29,599 bases of DNA, from positions 2,618-32,216 of IMG/VR virus record IMGVR_UViG_3300029448_000147. One strand, given 5' to 3'. The notes under the pieces are model-generated. The model had not been told where the DNA came from. It ran no database searches and saw only the letters and a list, made by a program, of their open reading frames with translations. Below, one piece after another: positions 22,327-29,599 of this stretch. The position numbers and the translations under genes are program-made. Origin of the DNA: a virus. Within the stretch, counting starts at the first letter, position 1, and every line of letters begins with the position of its first letter.

Positions 22327-23183
22327 TGAAAGAGATTATTGAACAGTTTGTAAGCAAACTGAACGAAGATGGAATCCTTTCCGAGGACCAAATAAAAGAG
22401 TTTGAAAGCTTTGGTTCTCAAATTCAAGCAACAATACAAGAAAAAGTAGAAGCTGAGAAGGAAAAAGCTCTTTCAGAAATCAAGAAAGAAGCGGAAGTTA
22501 AGATTTCTGAGTCAGAAGCACATCATGCCGAAGAACTTAAAAAAATCGAAGAAACTTTTGATTCAGTTGTTGAAAAGATGAATGAAGTTAAGGCTAAAGA
22601 GATTAAGCTTGCACTTTATAACTATCGAAACAATGAAACATTAACTTTCAAAGAAGAGAAGGTTGTGGAAGGAATCGACAAATACTTATCAACTGTCGTT
22701 GAAGAGCATCTTCCAGAACAACCAGTTGTTGATTATGCTAAACTCGATAGACTAGAAAAGACTTTTGAATCAATGCGTGATACCCTCCTTATCAGCAGTG
22801 ACGAAGTACAGTCCAAGGTCGATAGCATTCTTGAAGATGTTCAAGAAGAATTGGTACAGAAGTCTGATATGCTTAATGAAGCTATTAAGAGAAACATTGA
22901 GTATAAATCACAGATTGATCACATTGAAGCAAAAAATACATTATCTGAAAAAGTTTCTGATCTTCCAGAATTTGAAAGAAGAAAACTTGAGAAAGTATTC
23001 AAAGAATCTACTGTGGACGAGATTAATGAATCGTTTGAGGCGGAACTTGAAAAAATTCAATCAGAAGAATTTGAAGGAGAAGAAACCGAAACTGCTACGA
23101 TTGTAAAAGAGGAAGTAGTGCAAGAGCAGAGCGAACTTGATATGTACGCTGAACTTGCCGAAAGATTTCTTCCAAAGAAATAA
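22326..23183 (+). CDS. 22: Prohead core scaffold protein (T4 gp22)
   Basis: Main component of the internal scaffold on which gp23 assembles, later destroyed by gp21. The 285-residue protein (T4: 269) is almost entirely helical and charged, with a coiled coil at about 30-90 (Glu/Lys-rich) and another around 150-210. The C-terminal part has the gp22-type segment LPEFERRKLEKVF, followed by an acidic stretch (EEFEGEETE) and a helical end DMYAELAERFLPKK. Its ATG overlaps the stop of the 46-residue gene (TAATG), with AGGAGG upstream. Sequence identity in the family is low; the call rests on composition, motif and position between genes 21 and 23. Confidence 0.88.
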   Translation: MKEIIEQFVSKLNEDGILSEDQIKEFESFGSQIQATIQEKVEAEKEKALSEIKKEAEVKISESEAHHAEELKKIEETFDSVVEKMNEVKAKEIKLALYNYRNNETLTFKEEKVVEGIDKYLSTVVEEHLPEQPVVDYAKLDRLEKTFESMRDTLLISSDEVQSKVDSILEDVQEELVQKSDMLNEAIKRNIEYKSQIDHIEAKNTLSEKVSDLPEFERRKLEKVFKESTVDEINESFEAELEKIQSEEFEGEETETATIVKEEVVQEQSELDMYAELAERFLPKK

Positions 23184-23213
23184 TTTTAAAAAACAAACAA
23201 GGAGAAACTAACT

Positions 23214-24599
23214 ATGAAAACAGTATCATATCTATCCAAAGAAGAACTGTTGAAAAAGTGGGAGCCTGTTCTCGATGCTGGTGACGGTATCGCTAACGAA
23301 AGCGTCCGCTTGACAACTGCTCAAGTTTTGGAAAACACTCAGTCTGACTCTACACCTGGTTCGCTAGTTGCAGAAGCACAGACTACAACGAATGTTGCTG
23401 GGTTTACTCAAAACTCAACAGCTATCGGAGCTAACGATGTTCGTTGGCCAGGGATTGTTATCCCAACTGTTCGCAGAATCTTTCCTGAGTTGATGGCTCA
23501 TGAACTATTCGGTGTACAACCAATGAGTTCTTCGCTTGGTTATGCGTATGCAATCCGAGCCAAGTACGACACAGGCTCTAAGTTCTCAGCAGGTGCTTCG
23601 GCTGACAATACTGAGCTTGGATATAACACAATGAAGTCTGAGTTTACGGGTACTTCAGGTTCTGTTATTGGAACATCACTATCAGCAAACGCTAATATGC
23701 AAGCATATGCAGGCGTAAGTGTTGCTATTTCAGCATCTAACGCTGACTTTATCGATGGCTTGGGTGCTTTAGTACAGACTGCTGAAGGTGCCGAAGTAAA
23801 CGGAAGTATGCCAATGGCGAAAATTGACCTTGTAAAAGGTGCGGTTGAAGCCAAGTCTCGCAAGTTGGCGGCCAACTGGTCACCAGAACTTGCTGAAGAC
23901 CTTGCAAATCAGCATGGTGTTGATGTTGACGCTGAAATGACTAACATTTTGACTTATGAAGTTCAAGGTGCTATCGACAGACAGCTCGTAACAACAGCAG
24001 TTAAAAATGCAATCAATGACGGATATACATCTACTTTCACTCCTGCGAGTGCGGATGGACGTAACCAAGTTGAGCGTATCGGTGCATTACTTACACAAGT
24101 AATCATTAAATCTAACGAAATCGCTACCAACACAAGACGAGGAGCGGCGAACTTCGCTATTGCTTCACCTAGAGTTGCAGGCGTTATCGAAAGATTAAGC
24201 ACAGCTCCAACCGTAAATGGTTCTGACCTACCGGCAGTTCCACAGGCTGGAACAGGCGCACTAACTAAAGTTGGTCTTATCAATGGCGGAAAACAGTTGT
24301 TACTTCGTGACACATTCGCTACTGAGTCGGCTGGCGCAGGTTACATCCTACTAGGATATAAGGGTAACACATCACAAGACGCTGGTGTAATTTACTGTCC
24401 TTACATTCCTCTTCAGTTGATGAGAGCGGTTAAAGACTCTGATTTCTCACCTGAAATCGGTGTTCGTACTCGTTATGGTATCTTCGAAGGCTACGGCACA
24501 GATACTAACTGGGGTGCAGGTCGTTATTATCAGTTCATCAAAGTTGATGGATTGACTAGCAACATGCAGGTCAATGGTGGTAGAGTATTCACTTTCTAA
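23214..24599 (+). CDS. 23: Major capsid protein precursor (T4 gp23)
   Basis: Builds the head shell. The 461-residue precursor starts with a propeptide like T4 gp23 (KEELLKKWEPVLD; T4 KAELLNKWKPLLE). The likely gp21 cut is after E54 in SLVAE-A (T4: SFLTE-A at 65/66). Family blocks that can be read are IVIPTVRRIFPELMAHELFGVQPM, here given as IVIPTVRRIFPELMAHELFG, then VEAKSRKLAANWSPELAEDL, ANFAIASPRVAGVI and GYKGNTSQDAGVIYCPYIPL, and the end region GVRTRYGIFEGYG. Codons look more GC-rich than in neighbours, as expected for a very highly expressed gene. AAGGAG lies before the ATG; a strong terminator follows. The shorter length (T4: 521) is normal for marine relatives. Confidence 0.97.
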   Translation: MKTVSYLSKEELLKKWEPVLDAGDGIANESVRLTTAQVLENTQSDSTPGSLVAEAQTTTNVAGFTQNSTAIGANDVRWPGIVIPTVRRIFPELMAHELFGVQPMSSSLGYAYAIRAKYDTGSKFSAGASADNTELGYNTMKSEFTGTSGSVIGTSLSANANMQAYAGVSVAISASNADFIDGLGALVQTAEGAEVNGSMPMAKIDLVKGAVEAKSRKLAANWSPELAEDLANQHGVDVDAEMTNILTYEVQGAIDRQLVTTAVKNAINDGYTSTFTPASADGRNQVERIGALLTQVIIKSNEIATNTRRGAANFAIASPRVAGVIERLSTAPTVNGSDLPAVPQAGTGALTKVGLINGGKQLLLRDTFATESAGAGYILLGYKGNTSQDAGVIYCPYIPLQLMRAVKDSDFSPEIGVRTRYGIFEGYGTDTNWGAGRYYQFIKVDGLTSNMQVNGGRVFTF

Positions 24600-24618
24600 T
24601 CGAAGTTGAGTATACACT

Positions 24619-24652
24619 AAAAAAGAGCATCTTAATGATGCTCTTTTTTTTT
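24619..24652. terminator. Strong bidirectional rho-independent terminator after gene 23
   Basis: A6 then GAGCATC (24625-24631), loop TTAAT, GATGCTC (24637-24643), then nine T. Perfect 7-bp stem, extended by A-T pairs to 13, flanked by A and T tracts, so it can work on both strands. It ends the capsid operon. Confidence 0.93.
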
Positions 24653-24653
24653 A

Positions 24654-24679
24654 TCTAAATATAAAAAACATAGTATAAT
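24654..24679 (+). promoter_or_regulatory. Promoter region for the glycan gene cassette
   Basis: TCTAAATA (24654-24661), a late-promoter variant, ends 23 bases before the ATG at 24685. TATAAT (24674-24679) ends 5 bases before it. No Shine-Dalgarno sequence is present, so one of these may give a very short or absent leader. Confidence 0.45.
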
Positions 24680-24684
24680 ATAGT

Positions 24685-25347
24685 ATGGATAAAATTATAG
24701 TTTACACTTGTATAACAGGCGGAAAAAACGATCTTTTGGAATATGACAAAGAAGATGGTATCGAATATATCTGCTTTTCGGATACGAAAATTGAAACAAA
24801 AACAGATCAGTGGAAGGTATGTGATTTAGAGTGGGAGTTTGAAGACCCACGAAGAACCGCCAGATACCATAAATTGATGGCACATGAAGTTCTCCCTAAA
24901 CATGATTACAGTGTTTGGTTTGATGGCTCTATGTTACCAAAAGTTAGAATCAGAGATTTAGTGGAATGGGTAAAGAAAGACAGCGATTTTGCTGTTAGAC
25001 CTCATCCTGGTTGGAACTGTATATACACAGAGTCATTAAGAATAAGAGAACTAAATGGTCAATTCTTTCAACTCTCCGACCAAGAGATTGATACCATAGA
25101 TTCAGTACATACGAGATATTTACAAGAAGGATTTCCTGATAACTATGGTCTACATGAAACCGGTGTACTTGTGAGACAAAACAACGAAAGTGTTAGTGAG
25201 TATAACGAACAATGGTGGAAAGAAGTTAGATATAACTCAGTAAGAGATCAATTAAGTTTTGACTATGTTCGCTGGAAAACAGGTAAAAAAATCAAGAAAC
25301 TCGCAAGAGAATGGTTCCAACAAATTCAACACAAACACATGGTGTAA
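24685..25347 (+). CDS. Glycosyltransferase of the DUF616 (TOD1/MUCI70) type
   Basis: The 220-residue protein follows the DUF616 pattern throughout: IVYTCITGGKNDL (5-17), DPRRTARYHKL (54-64), DYSVWFDGS (74-82, with D80 as probable metal ligand), RPHPGWNCIYTE (105-116), YLQEGFP (145-151), GLHETGVLVR (155-164), and SVRDQLSF (185-192). The family includes plant wall-polysaccharide glycosyltransferases and bacterial genes in glycan clusters. It opens a six-gene cassette placed right after the capsid terminator. A glycan-building role is likely; donor and acceptor are unknown. No ribosome site is seen. Confidence 0.8.
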   Translation: MDKIIVYTCITGGKNDLLEYDKEDGIEYICFSDTKIETKTDQWKVCDLEWEFEDPRRTARYHKLMAHEVLPKHDYSVWFDGSMLPKVRIRDLVEWVKKDSDFAVRPHPGWNCIYTESLRIRELNGQFFQLSDQEIDTIDSVHTRYLQEGFPDNYGLHETGVLVRQNNESVSEYNEQWWKEVRYNSVRDQLSFDYVRWKTGKKIKKLAREWFQQIQHKHMV

Positions 25348-25349
25348 AA

Positions 25350-26156
25350 ATGAGTGAAAGAGTATTATTAGCAGGTCCTTTTTTGGGAGAGTTAGGTTGG
25401 GAATTATTTTGTTGGCAAGGTTATGTCCGTGCTAAATCCAAAGACTTTGATAGAACAATAGTTATAAGTAGACCTCTTAACAAGTATCTATATCAAGACT
25501 TTGCTGAAGTTGTTGAGTTTGATCCAGAAAGCAACCTAACGGAAGCATGGTGGTGTAATAACGCAAAATCACCTAATGAACTTATTAAGAAAATAAAAGA
25601 AGAAAAGGGTGTTACTGCAATACTATTTGGTGATTTTGATATAGGCTATAGATGTCAGACAGACGGTCTACACACCTTATCTGATAAGTTTAAAGAGCAA
25701 GTATTTCATAAATATGGTAATTTATCTTCTTCACCATTTTCTGTTGATGTTGTAATACATGCTAGAAACAAACAAACAGGTGACTTTAGAAACTGGAGCA
25801 AAGAGAAATGGCAACAGTTAATAGACAGGTTAAATGAAGAACATGATTTACACATAGCATGTATTGGTGGTCCTGATTCTTTCCATTTAGATAACACCGA
25901 AGATATGAGAATGATACAGATGGATAAATTAACAAGTGTTTTACACTCATCAAATATGATTGTCGGTCCTAGTTCAGGTCCTTTACATTTAGCAAGCTTA
26001 TGTGGTACAAAACAAATAGTTTGGAGTACAGAACATAATAGAAAAAGATATGAGAACGACTGGAATCCTTTTGATAGTGAGGTAAGATTTTATTCAGAAG
26101 AGGGGTGGGATCCTAATGTTGAATCTATTTTTAACATTATATCTAACGAGTTATGA
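25350..26156 (+). CDS. GT-B glycosyltransferase, GT9 (heptosyltransferase)-like
   Basis: I chose ATG 25350 (MSERVLLAGPFLGELGWELF), two bases after the previous stop; the longer frame from 25311 only runs through the end of the upstream gene. In the 268-residue protein the GxLGWEL loop (13-19) begins the acceptor domain, and the C-terminal half has VGPSSGPLHLASLCGT (205-220), very like the NDSGPxHLAxAxGxP donor site of ADP-heptose:LPS heptosyltransferases (GT9). It is shorter than cellular GT9 enzymes (~320-350). A role in adding sugars to LPS or a virion glycan is plausible. Confidence 0.75.
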   Translation: MSERVLLAGPFLGELGWELFCWQGYVRAKSKDFDRTIVISRPLNKYLYQDFAEVVEFDPESNLTEAWWCNNAKSPNELIKKIKEEKGVTAILFGDFDIGYRCQTDGLHTLSDKFKEQVFHKYGNLSSSPFSVDVVIHARNKQTGDFRNWSKEKWQQLIDRLNEEHDLHIACIGGPDSFHLDNTEDMRMIQMDKLTSVLHSSNMIVGPSSGPLHLASLCGTKQIVWSTEHNRKRYENDWNPFDSEVRFYSEEGWDPNVESIFNIISNEL

Positions 26157-26989
26157 AGATATTTTTCGTAGGTGTTTTTACAGAGGGTTCAACAAATGTT
26201 TCACAAAGAGACAGTCTACTAAAATTAGGTCATGAAGTTATAGAGTTTCCTTACAGGTCCTTTAACGATCCTAATGAAGAACTTATGAAAATCTTTGATA
26301 AGAGTATTGACATACTTTTGATAGCAAAAGGTAACTTTATAAGTTCAGATGTAATTAGCTTATTTAAATATAGAAATGAATGCAAGTTTCACTATTGGTT
26401 TATGGATCCAATGATGAGTTTTTCCCAAGAAATGCTAGAAAAGACATTAGTATCAGATAGAGCCTTTTTTGACAAAAAGAATGTATTAGAACTTGCACTT
26501 AAATATCACAAAAACTGTAGTTATTTATGTGAAGGATATGACGAGACTGTAGACAAAGTACAAGATATAGATTATAAATATGATATATCTTTTATAGGAA
26601 ATGTGTATAATAATAGAGAAGATATACTAAATAAAATAGATAATATTAAAGTTATAAACAATGCGTATGGTGAAGAACACTCAAAAGAAGTTGGTAAATC
26701 CAAGATAAACTTAAACATATGTACCAACAACGGTGCATCTGATAGAGTTTATAAGATTTTAGCGGCCGGTGGATTTTTACTCACGGATGATTGGGAAGGT
26801 AGAGAATTGACAGGTTTAAAAGATGGCATAGATTTAGTTGTTTATAAAAATATAAAAGACTTAAAATCTAAAATTAAGTTCTATCTTAAGTATAATTGGG
26901 AAAGAGAACAAATAGCCAGAAACGGACTAAGGTCTGTTAAAAGACTAACCAGAGAATCCTGGGCGAGAGGTGTAGTAATTGAAAAATAA
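26153..26989 (+). CDS. GT-B glycosyltransferase, CgeB-like
   Basis: The start overlaps the previous stop as ATGA. The 278-residue protein has a first Rossmann strand MKIFFVGVFTEGS, a conserved YWFMDP (81-86), DISFIGNVYNNRE (144-156), then SDRVYKILAAGGFLLTDD (196-213) and a helix with REQIARNGLRSV. The latter parts match the CgeB/Glyco_trans_1_2 family (R.yEilAcGgfllt...; ...IA.nG...v...), which places R198 and the GG loop at the donor site. It probably extends the same glycan as its neighbours. The next gene begins inside its last 11 bases. Confidence 0.78.
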   Translation: MKIFFVGVFTEGSTNVSQRDSLLKLGHEVIEFPYRSFNDPNEELMKIFDKSIDILLIAKGNFISSDVISLFKYRNECKFHYWFMDPMMSFSQEMLEKTLVSDRAFFDKKNVLELALKYHKNCSYLCEGYDETVDKVQDIDYKYDISFIGNVYNNREDILNKIDNIKVINNAYGEEHSKEVGKSKINLNICTNNGASDRVYKILAAGGFLLTDDWEGRELTGLKDGIDLVVYKNIKDLKSKIKFYLKYNWEREQIARNGLRSVKRLTRESWARGVVIEK

Positions 26990-27587
26990 TCCTTATAATG
27001 TAGTTAGAATGTTTGAAGAGGAGATAGCTAGATATACTGGTTCACCTTACGCTGTTTCTGTAGATAGTTGCACTAACGCAACTTTTTTGTGTTGTAAGTA
27101 TCTAAATGTAAAAGAAGTTATAATGCCTAAAAGAACATACTTATCTATTCCCATGTCTGTAATTCATGCAGGTGGTACTGTTAAGTTTAGGGATATAGAA
27201 TGGTCAGGTATCTATCGATTAGACCCTTACCCTATTTACGACTCTGCAAAGAGACTAACATCTAACATGTATATTGAAGGTTCGTATATGTGTTTATCAT
27301 TTCATATTAAGAAACTATTAGGTATAGGAAAAGGCGGTATGATCTTAACTGATAACGAAGATGCCGTAGAATGGTTTAAAAGAGCAAGATACGAAGGTAG
27401 AAGTGAAAAGTTCTATAAGAACGATGATATTGATATGCTAGGTTGGAATATGTATATGACACCTCAACAAGCATCACACGGACTCTCTTTACTTCAAAAC
27501 TATCCAGAGCATGTTGAAGACATGGGTGAAGAAAACGGATATAGAGACTTAACTGAGTTTTCCGTATTTAAAAATATGGGAGATTAG
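26979..27587 (+). CDS. DegT/DnrJ/EryC1-type aminotransferase, PLP domain only
   Basis: Family members make amino sugars from keto sugars with PLP. This protein is 202 residues, against ~370-390 usual. It contains FEEEIARYTGSPYAVSVDSC (12-31) with the phosphate-binding SCTNAT loop, D88 for the pyridine nitrogen (IYDSAKR), SFHIKKLLGIGKGGMILT (107-124) with the Schiff-base lysine at 111 or 112, and MTPQQASHGL (160-169). It then stops where the C-terminal small domain should begin. The frame is intact and tightly packed, so it is a compact form and not debris. I favour TTG 26979 because GAGAGG lies before it; ATG 27009 has no ribosome site. Confidence 0.75.
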   Translation: MKNNPYNVVRMFEEEIARYTGSPYAVSVDSCTNATFLCCKYLNVKEVIMPKRTYLSIPMSVIHAGGTVKFRDIEWSGIYRLDPYPIYDSAKRLTSNMYIEGSYMCLSFHIKKLLGIGKGGMILTDNEDAVEWFKRARYEGRSEKFYKNDDIDMLGWNMYMTPQQASHGLSLLQNYPEHVEDMGEENGYRDLTEFSVFKNMGD

Positions 27588-28280
27588 ATGCAAGTACTCG
27601 TACTAAGCTGTGGTAGAACAGGCACAAACATGCTACTTGAAATAATGAGAGGTAACTCAAGATTAGAGGCTACACCTTTTGCGGAAGACAAATACGTTTT
27701 TCAAGATTCTAGAGAACTACCTAATGGCTATCTAAGCAAGTGTGATACTGTCTATATAAATGACACAAAACAAATAGATGAATTATTTAATAAAAATCCT
27801 TTACTGAGAGTTTTATTTACAGTTAGAGATTGGCGTGACTGTGCAATGTCTAAATTTTACAGAGGTCAACCCGGTCAAGATAATCATATTATTGCGGATG
27901 ATGCCACTGTAGAAGGTTGTATAGAAGATTTAAAATGGATGGAAACAATTCATGATTATCTAACAGAAAAATACCCCAGAAACACAATTACTGTTAAAAT
28001 GGAAGATATAATACTTAATTTTGATAGAACCATAGAAAGCATTTGTGGATTCTGTGCTTTACCTTTTGAGAGAGATAAAATGATTTCGTTTACTAATCGA
28101 TATAGAAATAGTTTTAAATCTGATAGATACAAAGACATAGATAAGTCTCAAGTAGAATTATACAAGAGAATAGACACAGTTTATGAAGGATTCTTTACAG
28201 AAGATAAAAACAAAAAAGAAATAAATGAGGTCTTTGATCGAATACAACCCCTTCTATTAAAATACGGATATACGATATGA
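27588..28280 (+). CDS. Sulfotransferase-like protein
   Basis: Abuts the aminotransferase stop. The 230-residue protein has the two PAPS sites of sulfotransferases: a P-loop SCGRTGTNMLLEIM (7-20; usual SGRSGTNxL) for the 5'-phosphosulfate and LFTVRDWRDCAMSKF (76-90), where R80 and S88 correspond to the 3'-phosphate site. The C-terminal half is helical, with VKMEDIILNFDRTIESICGF, the expected E-D-L segment. It would transfer sulfate from host-made PAPS, probably to the glycan assembled by the neighbouring enzymes. Kinase or GTPase alternatives are unlikely, given the RxxxD...S motif. Confidence 0.75.
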   Translation: MQVLVLSCGRTGTNMLLEIMRGNSRLEATPFAEDKYVFQDSRELPNGYLSKCDTVYINDTKQIDELFNKNPLLRVLFTVRDWRDCAMSKFYRGQPGQDNHIIADDATVEGCIEDLKWMETIHDYLTEKYPRNTITVKMEDIILNFDRTIESICGFCALPFERDKMISFTNRYRNSFKSDRYKDIDKSQVELYKRIDTVYEGFFTEDKNKKEINEVFDRIQPLLLKYGYTI

Positions 28281-29008
28281 AATTATTAATAACAACAAGG
28301 TCTGACAAACATATAAGCGAAATGACCTCATTAACACACCCTTTCATAAAAGACTATGCCAAATGGTGTGGTGCTGACTTCTTAGAATTAGATCATATTT
28401 CAGAATGTAAACACGAAGAAGGTAAATGGCATTATAGAATCATGAAACATTACGACCTATTTAATGAATATGATAGAATATTATCACTAGATTCTGATAT
28501 TGTGATAACACCTAGATGTAAGAATATATTTGAAGAAGTTCCTTTTGAAGAGATAGGAACTGTTTATGAAGATAAAGGTAGTAGAACGCATCCTAGAAGA
28601 GCAACAATTCAAGAAGTACAAGGTCACTTTGGAGATATAGGTTGGTCGGAAGGATACATTAATACAGGTGTATTTCTTACATCAAATATACACAAAGACA
28701 TTTTCACAAAGATAGACGATAAGTTTTGGGAAGGCTGGGGATTTGACGATATTCATTTAGGATATAACATTAATAAAAACAAATTCAAAGTAAAAGAACT
28801 TGAACATAAATGGAATCACATGACAATGTTCTCAGAAGACTGGAGTGAAAATCCAAATAGATTTGATTCATATATTATACACTATGCGGGATATGGAATA
28901 TTCGACAATAGAATAGGAAATAGAATAGATCAAATAAAGTATGATTTATCCACCATAAGCCAAGCATTAACACGACAATATGAAGAAAGTCAAAAAGTAA
29001 CTAATTAG
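28277..29008 (+). CDS. GT-A glycosyltransferase (DxD type)
   Basis: The start overlaps the previous stop as ATGA. The 243-residue protein has MKLLITTRSDKH, then YDRILSLDSDIVI (65-77) whose D72-S-D74 is the metal-binding DxD, EGYINTGVFLTS for the acceptor side, FWEGWGFDDIHLGY and a final HYAGYG His that could complete the metal site. The arrangement is like GT8-type and related retaining or galactosyl enzymes. It is the last gene of the cassette. Its stop overlaps the converging membrane gene by 4 bases. Confidence 0.8.
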   Translation: MKLLITTRSDKHISEMTSLTHPFIKDYAKWCGADFLELDHISECKHEEGKWHYRIMKHYDLFNEYDRILSLDSDIVITPRCKNIFEEVPFEEIGTVYEDKGSRTHPRRATIQEVQGHFGDIGWSEGYINTGVFLTSNIHKDIFTKIDDKFWEGWGFDDIHLGYNINKNKFKVKELEHKWNHMTMFSEDWSENPNRFDSYIIHYAGYGIFDNRIGNRIDQIKYDLSTISQALTRQYEESQKVTN

Positions 29009-29292
29009 CTTTTAATATTAAACTTATCAATATGATCTTTATCGATCACTTGTCTTTCTTGAATCAGAATTTTTAGCTTTACAGAAAGTCTAATCATATC
29101 GTTATCAAGTGCTTGTACTTGTTTCTTAAGTTTACTTAAAGAACCACCACATTCACTCAAAGCCGGTTTAACTTCTCGTGTAACCCATTTCCAAATATAC
29201 CAAATAAAGTATCCTAGTCCTATCATTGCGATAACTGGAAATCCATATTGTGAAATTACATCTGCCCAGTGATTAAATTCGTATCCACTCAT
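29005..29292 (-). CDS. Small membrane protein, holin/YvrJ-like, 95 aa
   Basis: One N-terminal membrane helix (about 15-37, with QYGFPVIAMIGLGYFIWYIW) is followed by a helical charged tail that looks like a coiled coil (LKKQVQALDNDMIRLSVKLK). The Q-x-GxP-I start of the helix resembles the YvrJ family and small phage holin-like proteins. Its ATG overlaps the stop of the upstream minus-strand gene (TAATG), and the two share layout and spaced residues, so they are probably an old duplication. No endolysin is adjacent in the window. Confidence 0.7.
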   Translation of the reverse strand: MSGYEFNHWADVISQYGFPVIAMIGLGYFIWYIWKWVTREVKPALSECGGSLSKLKKQVQALDNDMIRLSVKLKILIQERQVIDKDHIDKFNIKS

Positions 29293-29576
29293 TAGTCGTC
29301 CCTCGCATCTTCTTTACCTTCGCTGGCCGCAATTCTCTCTAGATTAGGTTCTGTGTTAAACGCACTTGAGAATAAGGCATCTATTTTTACGATGTCATTG
29401 TTCATAACATCACATTTGTTTTCAAGACCTAGTAGCGATGATGATATTCCTGCCACTTGGCTAGTAACTTGTGCTAAAATAAATTTCAGAATAATAAATA
29501 GAAACCAACCTACACCTAAAGCAACTGTAATTGGTACTCCTACTTGATTAATAAAACTAAGTATGTCTCCTGTCAT
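29292..29576 (-). CDS. Small membrane protein, paralogue of the downstream gene, 94 aa
   Basis: Layout is the same as its neighbour: a membrane helix (about 11-35, INQVGVPITVALGVGWFLF and on), a Ser/Gly turn, then a coiled-coil-like helix (SSLLGLENKCDVMNNDIVKI) and an acidic tail. The shared pattern is F/VIxQxGxPxxxxxGxGxF ... SLxxL ... NDx. GAGAGGTG precedes its ATG on the minus strand. Possible holin pair or membrane anchors; the function is not established. Confidence 0.7.
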   Translation of the reverse strand: MTGDILSFINQVGVPITVALGVGWFLFIILKFILAQVTSQVAGISSSLLGLENKCDVMNNDIVKIDALFSSAFNTEPNLERIAASEGKEDARDD

Positions 29577-29599
29577 TGTTTACACCTCTCTTTTAAATA

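Noticed and set aside
25311-25349. Earlier start for the GT9-like gene
   Set aside because: The extension is an out-of-frame reading of the previous gene's end; ATG 25350 begins a proper first strand.

Overview
This AT-rich window is part of the genome of a T4-like myovirus, probably marine. The diagnostic genes are the T4 core replication and head genes: clamp-loader ATPase (gp44), family B DNA polymerase (gp43), portal (gp20), prohead protease (gp21), scaffold (gp22) and major capsid protein (gp23). They sit with a class I ribonucleotide reductase, a sigma factor and a long run of glycan genes. Several promoter-like sites match the T4 late consensus TATAAATA exactly. No tRNA, rRNA, insertion sequence or CRISPR array was seen. 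The host cannot be named. A secreted protein with a PEP-CTERM tail points to a Gram-negative host with exosortase sorting.

Layout. 1-3.5 kb: the 3' part of a nucleotidyltransferase/nuclease-like fusion, a small minus-strand late gene, gp44, a zinc-ribbon-like protein and a coiled-coil protein (possible small terminase). 3.5-7.2 kb: a sigma factor behind a near-consensus host promoter, then nrdB and nrdA. 7.1-10.1 kb: accessory block with an Ntn-hydrolase-like enzyme (minus), a divergent palindromic late promoter, a very acidic membrane protein with basic repeats, a 63-residue membrane protein and the PEP-CTERM protein. 10.1-12.9 kb: a long stem-loop, then three proteins, two of which begin with what looks like a capsid-targeting peptide ending in a gp21 cleavage site; one carries a beta-helix. 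13.0-16.1 kb: a small protein, two glycosyltransferases, a tiny protein and a cochaperonin that appears to hold two GroES folds. 16.2-24.6 kb: gp43, gp20, a three-gene minus-strand early island, gp21, a 46-residue core protein, gp22 and gp23, closed by a strong terminator. 24.7-29.0 kb: six overlapping or abutting genes for surface-glycan chemistry (four glycosyltransferases, a shortened DegT-type aminotransferase and a sulfotransferase). 29.0-29.6 kb: two related small membrane proteins on the minus strand.

How they work together. gp44 and gp43 replicate DNA from dNTPs supplied by NrdAB. The sigma factor probably switches transcription. gp20, gp21, gp22, gp23 and the 46-residue protein build the prohead. 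The cochaperonin would help fold gp23, as gp31 does in T4. The gp21 protease would mature gp23 and the tagged internal proteins. The glycan genes and the membrane/secreted block probably modify the virion or host surface; this last point is inference.
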